Part shown: positions 1-4,409 of the stretch, in pieces
Numbering within the stretch: the first letter of the stretch is position 1
Layout of the letters: each line of letters opens with the position of its first letter
Assembly: GCA_919901705.1 (NCBI GenBank)
Contig: CAKKPR010000004.1
Span: 1-8,877 of the forward strand
Direction: 5' to 3'
Length of the DNA: 8,877 nt
Origin: Thermodesulfovibrionales bacterium
GTDB lineage: Bacteria; Nitrospirota; Thermodesulfovibrionia; Thermodesulfovibrionales; UBA1546
Notes under the pieces: model-generated
Seen by the model: the letters and a program-made list of their open reading frames with translations, nothing else
Databases searched by the model: none
What the model was told of the DNA's origin: nothing
Program-made: the position numbers and the translations under genes

Positions 1-815
1 ACTGGGGATATGCAGTAAAACCTGAGGATGTCGAAAAAGCGCTCAAGAAAGACCCATCGATAAAAGGAGTTTTTGTTCAGGCGTCAGAGACATCAACAGG
101 CGTTTATCATGATATCAGGGCGCTTGCCTCAATCGTAAAAAAATATGAGAACACAATACTTGTTGTTGACGCAATATCAGCTTTGGTAGCACATGACCTC
201 AAAATGGATGAGTGGGGAATTGACGTAATGATAGGAGGTTCCCAGAAAGGCGTGATGCTTCCTCCGGGCCTTGCATTTGTCGGCATAAGCGAAAAGGCAT
301 GGAAGTTTGCCGATAAAGCAACATCTCCGAAATTCTATTTCAACTTCAAAAAAGAACGCGAGGCACTCTCAAAAAACCAGACGAGCTTTACATCTCCGGT
401 TACCCTGATAATAGGCTTAAATGAATGCATCAAGATTCTCCAGAAAGAAGGTCTTGAAAATGCCTTTGCACGCCATGCAAAACTTGCGCATGCGACAAGA
501 GAGGCAGTAAAAGCTATCGGGCTTGAGATGTTCACAAAGGAATCTCCGTCCAATTCTGTTACTGCTATCAATGCGCCAAAAGGCCTGGACGGCCAGGAGA
601 TTTACAAGAATCTAAGGGTGAAATACGGCATCACAGCAGCAGGCGGACAGGGACAGGCAAAAGGGAAAATATTCCGTATCGCACATCTTGGTTATGCTGA
701 TACGTTTGATGTCATAACAGCGATTGCCGGCGTTGAGATGACCTTAAAGGGCATGGGATATCCTGTCAAGCTTGGAACAGGCGTTGCGGTTGCAGAGGAA
801 TTGCTGCTGAAGTAG
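1..815 (+). CDS. Class V PLP-dependent aminotransferase (alanine/serine-glyoxylate type), 3' part
   Basis: The frame is open from the left edge (first full codon at 3) to TAG at 813-815, so about 270 C-terminal residues are present and the N-terminus is missing. The TTG at 183 is internal, because clearly homologous sequence continues upstream of it. Visible family marks are QASETSTG (substrate/PLP pocket), VVDAISA (the Asp that contacts the pyridine nitrogen) and GGSQKG, whose Lys at 246-248 is the expected Schiff-base lysine. The C-terminal small domain carries a FRIAHLGYAD segment. Known members of this family move amino groups between alanine or serine and glyoxylate or pyruvate, and some lie next to serine-biosynthesis genes; they are cytoplasmic. 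Exact substrate cannot be read from this fragment, so no symbol is given. Class assignment is firm. Confidence 0.93.
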   Translation, partial: WGYAVKPEDVEKALKKDPSIKGVFVQASETSTGVYHDIRALASIVKKYENTILVVDAISALVAHDLKMDEWGIDVMIGGSQKGVMLPPGLAFVGISEKAWKFADKATSPKFYFNFKKEREALSKNQTSFTSPVTLIIGLNECIKILQKEGLENAFARHAKLAHATREAVKAIGLEMFTKESPSNSVTAINAPKGLDGQEIYKNLRVKYGITAAGGQGQAKGKIFRIAHLGYADTFDVITAIAGVEMTLKGMGYPVKLGTGVAVAEELLLK

Positions 816-852
816 CCTAACCCTTTTCTAAAACCAAAAGGGGGGATACAGG

Positions 853-886
853 AGCGGCTATATTAAATATGGTGTCCCGGAATTTC
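853..886 (+). repeat. Dispersed repeat, copy 1 (AGCGGCTATATTAA... type)
   Basis: The first 23 bases match those of the copy at 2992-3026 at 22 positions, after which both continue with a related CCC-GAATTTC segment. This copy lacks the opposing arm that makes the second copy palindromic, so it looks like half an element. It lies between the aminotransferase stop and the XRE gene. The rest of 816-1000 shows no supported gene. Confidence 0.75.
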
Positions 887-1000
887 GTAAAGACAAGTTT
901 GTGGAGGATATTGAAGAAATAGTACAGCGCTATTCTTTTTTGTGCGAATTTTTCTTGAACCACTCCGCCGCATCTATCAGCCAGCCGCTGGAGTTTGTTG

Positions 1001-1273
1001 TTAAGCAGCCTTATCAATCTCTTTAGATTCGTACTCGGGGAACATAATAATAGCAGGATGAACATTGAACGCCCTTGCGAGTTGCTCAGCGCGTCTTTTG
1101 CCAATATCAATCTTTTCATTTTCTAAAAGGCTGATATTTGTGGCGCTAATTCCGGAACGATCGGCAAGTTCGCCCTGAGTCCAGCCTTTCAACTCACGGA
1201 GCATTCGAATAACTTCTCCAGTAGAAAGTGAGGCGTGAGACTTTGCTGACATAAACTCGCTCTGATTTTTCAT
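1001..1273 (-). CDS. XRE-family (HTH_3) DNA-binding protein, probable antitoxin
   Basis: A 90-residue protein with a Cro/C1-type helix-turn-helix at about residues 20-75: VIRMLRELKGWTQGELADRS forms helices 1-2 and GISATNISLLENEK covers the recognition helix. A short acidic tail follows. A strong AGGAGG (1279-1284) five bases ahead of the ATG decides the start, and an internal ATG at codon 8 is less likely. Immediately upstream, and ending inside that Shine-Dalgarno sequence, is the tail of a RelE/HigB-like toxin (1283-1363). Toxin-first, XRE-second order is that of HigBA-type systems, so an antitoxin or autorepressor role is inferred. The toxin being truncated, this is probably an orphan antitoxin. 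A general XRE regulator is the alternative. Confidence 0.88.
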   Translation of the reverse strand: MKNQSEFMSAKSHASLSTGEVIRMLRELKGWTQGELADRSGISATNISLLENEKIDIGKRRAEQLARAFNVHPAIIMFPEYESKEIDKAA

Positions 1274-1282
1274 TTATTCCTC

Positions 1283-1363
1283 CTAATAATCATGTGGTGT
1301 TATCTCCAGCACAAAAACCGTAACAACATCACGTTCTACTGTGTAGATTACTCTATTAATAAG
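1283..1363 (-). pseudogene. C-terminal remnant of a RelE/HigB-like toxin gene
   Basis: On the minus strand 26 codons are open between a TGA (1364-1366) and TAG (1283-1285): LINRVIYTVERD, VVTVFVLEIT, then PHDY. The alternating hydrophobic strands with a VIYTVE segment look like the last beta strands of RelE/ParE/HigB-fold toxins, and the position directly before an XRE antitoxin gene supports this. There is no start codon and no room for the other ~60-70 residues, since upstream sequence runs straight into the repeat-like block at 1390-1405. I read it as a toxin gene cut off at its 5' side; a DUF4258-type protein tail is an alternative. Confidence 0.55.
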
Positions 1364-1378
1364 TCAAGTGATTGTCAA
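1350..1378 (-). promoter_or_regulatory. Candidate sigma-70 promoter for the XRE gene
   Basis: On the minus strand TTGACA (1373-1378) is followed after 17 bases by TAGAGT (1350-1355), a perfect -35 and a 4/6 -10. Transcription would begin near 1343, inside the toxin remnant, and run into the XRE gene. The direct repeat GTCAAG-TGATT-GTCAAG (+ strand, 1363-1379) overlaps it and could be an operator. It lies just at the point where the toxin remnant begins. Confidence 0.4.
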
Positions 1379-1389
1379 GAAACACGGAA

Positions 1390-1405
1390 AGCGTCCCTAT
1401 GTTTT
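1390..1405 (+). repeat. Short dispersed motif, copy 1 (GTCCCTATGTTTT)
   Basis: This 16-base stretch matches 4077-4092 at 15 positions. It lies just upstream (minus-strand sense) of the truncated toxin remnant and may mark the edge of an inserted or deleted segment. Origin unknown. Confidence 0.5.
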
Positions 1406-1464
1406 CACGTTAATCTGTCTTCAGCCCTTTAAGTTATAAGTAATGTTTATAGACCGATAATGCA

Positions 1465-1493
1465 AGTCTGCCTAGCCAGACTGACATTTTTTT
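1465..1493 (+). terminator. Weak intrinsic terminator-like hairpin
   Basis: AGTCTG (1465-1470), a six-base loop and CAGACT (1477-1482) form a perfect 6-bp stem. A run of seven T follows at 1487-1493, four bases after the stem. No + strand gene ends upstream of it, so if active it would act on a leader transcript ahead of the gene at 1583 or stop stray transcription. Stem length and GC content are marginal. Confidence 0.35.
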
Positions 1494-1582
1494 ACACTAT
1501 TTACTTATTTCCGCGATTTTACTTGCATTTTCCTTTTAGCTTCAGATAAGATAAGGTAAGTAAATTTAGGGGGTGTTTTTAA

Positions 1583-2059
1583 ATGGAAGAACGCAAAGGG
1601 CTGAAGGATATATTAGAAAAAATTTCTACAGAAATAGGCATTCTTGAATCTGAGAAAAAAGAACTGACTGACAAGATGAGTATTATTGTAGAAAATATTC
1701 AAGCTCTTCTATCTAAGCAAGAAATCGTTAAGAGGGCCTTAGAGATGTTAGAGGAAGGGGATGCCGTAATAAAGGCTTCCGTGCCTCGTATTCGGATGGC
1801 ACCAATACGGTCTCTACCCCATGAGGAAAAGACAGAACAAACTTCAAGCACTGGTAGAGGCATGACAGGTGCAACGTATGAGATTCTATCTCCAGCAGGA
1901 AAATATTTAAGTGTGCCTGAAATACATGCTGAATTAAAAAGCAAAGGCTACGAAAAAGACAAAATAAATGTATACGTCATGTTGAGCAAGTTAAAAGCCA
2001 ATCGGAAATTAGTATCTAAAAAAGAGGGCGGGCAAAAGAAGTATGCACTACCGCATTAA
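1583..2059 (+). CDS. Uncharacterised coiled-coil protein with C-terminal winged-helix domain
   Basis: 158 residues. A GGGGGTG Shine-Dalgarno-like run at about 1568-1574 precedes the ATG by eight bases. Residues 7-59 form a charged heptad-like coiled coil (IGILESEKKELTDKM and following). Residues 60-93 are a Pro/Ser/Thr linker. Residues 95-156 look like a winged helix: YEILSPAGKYLSVPEIHAEL for helices 1-2, the NVYVMLSKLKANRKL helix with basic residues, then a KKEGGQKKYAL wing. I infer a dimeric DNA-binding regulator. I cannot name a family, and nothing shows a direct tie to the toxin downstream. A 42-codon frame overlaps its last 17 bases. The gene is probably real given ribosome site, length and domain logic. 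Confidence 0.75.
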   Translation: MEERKGLKDILEKISTEIGILESEKKELTDKMSIIVENIQALLSKQEIVKRALEMLEEGDAVIKASVPRIRMAPIRSLPHEEKTEQTSSTGRGMTGATYEILSPAGKYLSVPEIHAELKSKGYEKDKINVYVMLSKLKANRKLVSKKEGGQKKYALPH

Positions 2060-2297
2060 AGGAGATAAACATATTAAGAATCTTAAAGAAAAGGGCAGGC
2101 AAGTACCTGAACATATATATAACGCTTTACTCGATAGAACCAGAGAAATTGGAGCTACAGATATGTTCTAATCAGTTAAGGTGACTGCTAATCGAGAAGA
2201 ATTTATGAGCATAGGAGAATTTGCTGCAAAAAAAGAAGAATTAGTTTCAAAAATGAAAGGGAAGAATGCAAAAATATCAATCCACTCAACAATTTGA
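2043..2297 (+). pseudogene. Small ORF interrupted by an in-frame TAA, possible broken antitoxin
   Basis: One frame reads 42 codons from ATG 2043 (MHYRIKGDKHIKNLKEKG...) to TAA at 2169-2171. It then stays open in the same frame for 41 more codons to TGA at 2295-2297, passing GTG 2181 and ATG 2205 (MSIGEFAAKKEELVSKMKG). It overlaps the end of the gene before it and, by 32 bases, the start of the RelE-like toxin gene after it, as antitoxin genes often do. The combined length (~83 codons) would suit an antitoxin, but I recognise no fold. It may be a single decayed gene, two tiny genes, or spacer. A purine-rich AAAGGAG at about 2058-2064 lies inside it without a standard start codon nearby. Confidence 0.35.
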
Positions 2298-2541
2298 AAA
2301 GTCTTTCTCAAAGTTGCCTGAGGATATAGCCGAGCGTTTTGAAAAGAAACTTTCCCTTTTCTTAAAGGATATTTTCCATCCATCATTCAGGACAAAAAAG
2401 ATGGATGGTTTTAAAAATCCATCAATATGGGAAGCCTCATTGACTATGAACTACAGATTTACTTTTGAGATGGATACGGAAGGCAAAATCATTTTCCGCA
2501 ACATCGGAACGCATGCCATTTTGGGAAGGGAAAAGGTTTAG
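2266..2541 (+). CDS. RelE/ParE-family toxin (probable ribosome-dependent mRNA endonuclease)
   Basis: 91 residues, the usual size of the family. The N-terminal helix pair (FEKSFSKLPEDIAERFEKKL, residues 10-29) is followed by HPSFRTKKMDG (38-48) and the strand region IWEASLTMNYRFTFEM (54-69). The tail FRNIGTHAIL (77-86) carries the RNIGTH signature of one RelE/StbE-like clade. Family members cleave mRNA on the ribosome using basic residues and a C-terminal aromatic or His; here R64, R78 and H83 are candidates, by inference. AAGGGAAG just before the ATG serves as ribosome site. Members of this clade usually lie directly downstream of an AbrB-type antitoxin gene. Here such a gene is present but in tail-to-tail orientation, with the two stop codons overlapping (2538-2541). 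Confidence 0.85.
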   Translation: MQKYQSTQQFEKSFSKLPEDIAERFEKKLSLFLKDIFHPSFRTKKMDGFKNPSIWEASLTMNYRFTFEMDTEGKIIFRNIGTHAILGREKV

Positions 2542-2849
2542 CGAGTCTTTTTAGAAGCAGCAAGCTCTTTTCTTCTTTTTCTCAAATGAGCAATACCCTC
2601 TTCTGCAGTAGAAAATACCTTTGATACTCTGCCCTTTTTAATGTCTTCTTCAGCAGTTTTTTCGGCTTCCTGCCACTCTTTGGTCCAGAACCATTCTTGA
2701 TCAGCATCTATCAGCTTTTTTGCTTTCACTACAAGTCTGTCATCAACAAACTCGAAGTCAAGATAATCCCCTGTGGAAATACTGAGTCTCTCCATCACTT
2801 CTTTTGGGATTCTTACCTGACCTCCTGGACTGACCTTTACAGTAGGCAT
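2538..2849 (-). CDS. AbrB/MazE/SpoVT-type antitoxin
   Basis: 103 residues from ATG 2849. The N-terminal swapped-hairpin DNA-binding domain is clear: VKVSPGGQVRIPKEVMERL (4-22), then GDYLDFEFVDDRLVVK. The C-terminal part LIDADQEWFWTKEWQ (46-60), EEDIKKGRV and FSTAEEGIAHL is the toxin-binding tail seen in AbrB antitoxins paired with RelE toxins like the one next door. The frame could open at GTG 2864, but that codon overlaps the -10 box, so ATG 2849 is chosen. There is no Shine-Dalgarno sequence ahead of it. The gene should neutralise the convergent toxin and repress its own promoter (inference from family). Because the genes are convergent, the usual translational coupling of antitoxin and toxin cannot occur. 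Confidence 0.85.
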   Translation of the reverse strand: MPTVKVSPGGQVRIPKEVMERLSISTGDYLDFEFVDDRLVVKAKKLIDADQEWFWTKEWQEAEKTAEEDIKKGRVSKVFSTAEEGIAHLRKRRKELAASKKTR

Positions 2850-2855
2850 ATGTTT

Positions 2856-2884
2856 AATATACACAATTACACATGTGCTGTCAA
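2856..2884 (-). promoter_or_regulatory. Near-consensus promoter of the AbrB-type antitoxin gene
   Basis: On the minus strand a perfect TTGACA (2879-2884), a 17-base spacer and TATATT (2856-2861) are seen. Only six bases separate the -10 box from ATG 2849, so transcription should start at or within a base or two of the start codon, giving a leaderless mRNA. The spacer contains the perfect palindrome CACATGTG (2870-2877), a candidate operator for autorepression. Confidence 0.7.
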
Positions 2885-2969
2885 ACTAAATATATCCTAA
2901 CCATTGATTATTAGCCGCTTCATCCAGACAATCCACTTCTCTTTACCACTGTTCCGGGTTTTATTTTCA

Positions 2970-3026
2970 GGGACATGCTACTTAATTCGACAGCGGCTAT
3001 ATTAAGTATGGTGTACCCAGAATTTC
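2970..3026 (+). repeat. Dispersed repeat, copy 2, forming an imperfect palindrome
   Basis: The right half (2992-3026) repeats the element at 853-886. The left half is its inverse: TACTTAAT (2979-2986) pairs with ATTAAGTA (3001-3008), ACA with TGT, and GGG with CCC, around a 3x3 internal loop and one bulge. The hairpin is about 49 nt with a 14-nt loop. REP-like elements mobilised by Y1-type transposases have this build, but no transposase is present. It ends 10 bases before the stop of the 69-codon gene on the other strand. Confidence 0.6.
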
Positions 3027-3036
3027 CCTGGATATG

Positions 3037-3246
3037 TCAGCGAAGGTGTTCAGGAATAATGCACTTTTCAATATTGCCTTCACAAGCTACATTGCCGGTG
3101 CCGACTGTACCTAGTGAATTTTTAGATTCAGGATGTGAACATTTTTTAATTCCGCGTATTGTAGGTTTTTTAGGATTACGATTGCTCGTTAATATTTTAC
3201 TGACAGACTTTGTAGTTTTACAAACATAGAAGGTGCAAGTTGACAT
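3037..3246 (-). CDS. Small cysteine-bearing protein of unknown function
   Basis: 69 residues. A textbook AAGGAGA (3254-3260) seven bases ahead of the ATG makes this a convincing gene despite its size. Five cysteines (C4, C9, C36, C55, C62) lie in a short, basic, Gly/Ser/Asn-rich chain with no membrane segment; a metal-binding or disulphide-stabilised fold is possible but unproven. I recognise no family. It follows, in the same direction, the 182-codon gene and the attC-like site, so it would be the next cassette of an integron-type array. Its own 3' end runs into the repeat at 2970-3026 and no second attC is seen, so the end of the cassette, perhaps even of the protein, may have been replaced. 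Confidence 0.65.
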   Translation of the reverse strand: MSTCTFYVCKTTKSVSKILTSNRNPKKPTIRGIKKCSHPESKNSLGTVGTGNVACEGNIEKCIIPEHLR

Positions 3247-3277
3247 TGATTATTCTCCTTTATATGTTTTATTTAAT

Positions 3278-3342
3278 GCAGAACGCCGCGTCTGACCAAT
3301 GGGCGCGGTTTTAGCCTGTCTGCGTCCAGGCGCATGTTAGGC
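3278..3342 (-). other. attC-like recombination site (integron cassette)
   Basis: Read on the minus strand: GCCTAAC (R'' box, perfect RYYYAAC) at 3336-3342, spacer, L'' arm GCGCCTGGAC (3324-3333), a 27-base centre, L' arm GTCAGACGC (3288-3296), spacer, then GTTCTGC (3278-3284) as R'. The arms pair over nine positions with one G-T wobble and exactly one extra base in the L'' arm, the asymmetric bulge expected of attC. R' keeps GTT and the outer GC but departs from GTTRRRY at two bases. The 182-codon gene's TAA lies within the R'' box, and the next gene starts about 30 bases after R', the spacing of cassette arrays. No integrase or attI is in the window. Confidence 0.5.
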
Positions 3343-3885
3343 TCTAGTTTGCCATAAAACGAAATCAATTTTCTTTAATTTTGAGATCCTATTGTGTTCG
3401 GGGACAATGTCATTAAAAATTTCGACGACCAAACTTCCAACATCGGACATTAAATGTCGTTCATACCAACTCTGGATTTTTTTGTATTGTTCCTCCGCCT
3501 TGAAAAGTTTTTTTTGGTCCGAATAATAGGGTGGCTTTATCCCGGTATTTTTTAGAACAAAGGCATCCCAAATTGGCAAATCCGGATTATGTGTTGCGAC
3601 AAATTTGCTAGAAAAGGATGGCTCATACCTTCCCAATTCAGAATGAAGATATCTCAAAACTGTAGAAAAGTTTGGGGCATTGCCCTTTTGCCCTTGCATA
3701 AAGGAATAGTAAGTTTTGTACCAGGTTGCTGTCCGCTGCCGTATCCGATAAAATGAATTGAATTTTCGTTGGAATTCTCTGTCAGTTGAAACATCAGTTG
3801 AATGGAATGAATCCATTATTTCTAAATATTGGTCAATCCCTTTTCCGGCTTTTTTTATAGCCGATATGATTTTGTCCCTATCCAT
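3337..3885 (-). CDS. Conserved-looking protein of unknown function, probable mobile cassette gene
   Basis: 182 residues, soluble, no signal or membrane segment. The most motif-like part is FSSKFVATHNPDLPIWD at 91-107, followed by a Lys-rich segment and an ending KKIDFVLWQTRA. An SSK...NP..P.WD pattern recalls a helix-hairpin-helix fold of DNA glycosylase type, and I have an impression of a widespread unnamed family with this motif; neither is proven. ATG 3885 is the first start in frame, with no clear Shine-Dalgarno sequence. The TAA overlaps the R'' box of the attC-like site, so the gene is probably the coding part of an integron cassette. Such genes are often involved in phage or stress interaction, but no function can be assigned here. 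Confidence 0.72.
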   Translation of the reverse strand: MDRDKIISAIKKAGKGIDQYLEIMDSFHSTDVSTDREFQRKFNSFYRIRQRTATWYKTYYSFMQGQKGNAPNFSTVLRYLHSELGRYEPSFSSKFVATHNPDLPIWDAFVLKNTGIKPPYYSDQKKLFKAEEQYKKIQSWYERHLMSDVGSLVVEIFNDIVPEHNRISKLKKIDFVLWQTRA

Positions 3886-4000
3886 AGATTACTTTTAAGT
3901 CGAACAATTAATATCCTCACTTCGCTTTTTCCGATAATTGAAAAGAATATAGCACAAAGCAAGTAATTAAGGAAAATAAAATAATAATAAAATAAAGTCG

Positions 4001-4053
4001 TCATTCTCGCCCCCGATTACGAAATTCGGGGACAGGCTCCAGCGGGAATCCAG
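4001..4053 (+). repeat. REP-like palindromic element
   Basis: Nested inverted repeats: TTCTCGC (4004-4010) with GCGGGAA (4042-4048), one G-T wobble, enclosing CCCCGA (4011-4016) with TCGGGG (4026-4031). The TCATTC...GCGGGAATCCAG framing is that of a common class of bacterial intergenic repeats. The inner AAATTCGGGGACA resembles, inverted, the TGTCCCGGAATTT part of the repeat at 853-886. Confidence 0.55.
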
Positions 4054-4056
4054 AAT

Positions 4057-4092
4057 CTGAGTTTATAGACAAACTCAGTGTCCCTATGTTTT
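4057..4092 (+). repeat. Perfect hairpin plus dispersed motif, copy 2
   Basis: CTGAGTTT (4057-4064), loop ATAGAC, AAACTCAG (4071-4078) is a perfect 8-bp stem. The adjoining 4077-4092 matches 1390-1405 at 15 of 16 bases. T-runs follow only after ten bases, so it is not a convincing terminator for either flank. Confidence 0.5.
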
Positions 4093-4190
4093 TCTATGTT
4101 ATTTTCCGATAGTTCTGAGTTTATTCACTACATCCTCGAAACTCACCCTTCGGGTTCAATCAGCCGAGGCTGTTAACGCTTCATTTCGCT

Positions 4191-4269
4191 TCCGCACTCA
4201 GGTCGGATACTCGACTCGCAACCGAGCGGATTCGTCGCCTCGGGCGACTCGCCGAGGAGAGCCGAGGCG
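4191..4269 (+). repeat. GC-rich palindromic repeat, intergenic copy
   Basis: It begins TCCGCACTCAGG and contains GTCGGATACTCGACTC (4202-4217) and GACTCGCCGAGGAGA (4246-4260). It can fold strongly: CGCCTCGG (4236-4243) pairs with CCGAGGCG (4262-4269), or GTCGCC with GGCGAC (4234-4248) around a 3-base loop. Pieces recur inside uvrC (4575-4595) and the gene at 6228 (6247-6303). GC content is far above the surroundings. Confidence 0.75.
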
Positions 4270-4355
4270 AAAAGAACTATCACCGAAAAAATAGCAAAGT
4301 CGCTTAATCCGGCATATCTTATTGATAGGTTTTATTAAGTCATGGCTTACTTTTG

Positions 4356-4364
4356 TGATATATT
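4356..4364 (+). promoter_or_regulatory. Extended -10 element, probable uvrC promoter
   Basis: TGATATATT fits the extended -10 pattern TGnTATAAT with one mismatch. No good -35 is seen, as is usual for extended -10 promoters. Predicted start near 4371 gives a leader of about 40 bases to the uvrC ATG at 4410. Confidence 0.4.
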
Positions 4365-4409
4365 AATAATAAATGGTTAGTCTTGAATTGCAGAGATATA
4401 TAAAGCGGA

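Larger units (their letters stand above)
3886..4409. other. Gene-free, repeat-rich intergenic region
   Basis: About 520 bases without a supportable gene. In order: an AT-rich stretch (to ~3998), a REP-like element (4001-4053), a perfect hairpin followed by the GTCCCTATGTTTT motif (4057-4092), a second CTGAGTTTAT (4115-4124, first copy at 4057-4066), a cluster of small GC-rich palindromes including CAGCC-GA-GGCTG (4161-4172), the GC-rich repeat (4191-4269), then an AT-rich stretch with the probable uvrC promoter. Confidence 0.7.

Noticed and set aside
821..842. Hairpin CCCTTTT/AAAAGGG just after the aminotransferase stop, as a terminator
   Set aside because: The stem is AT-rich with an 8-base loop, and no T-run follows on either strand.
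865..1026. + strand open stretch with VPEFRKDKFVEDIEEIVQ
   Set aside because: Plausible-looking composition but no start codon before the repeat, no homology I recognise, and its end lies antisense to the XRE gene. It could be a gene tail left by the repeat, but I cannot support it.
817..1119. 100-codon minus-strand frame overlapping the XRE gene
   Set aside because: It overlaps the 3' end of a clearly coding gene in another frame, has no ribosome site and no recognisable motif, and runs through the dispersed repeat.
2697..2900. 67-codon + strand frame
   Set aside because: Antisense shadow of the AbrB-type gene and its promoter.
2975..3229. 84-codon + strand frame starting in the repeat
   Set aside because: Antisense to the 69-codon gene, which has a strong ribosome site; no motif in the + frame.
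3886..4409. CRISPR array or tRNA/rRNA in the repeat-rich gap
   Set aside because: Repeats are irregular in length and spacing, with no constant spacers, and no cloverleaf or rRNA-like sequence is seen.
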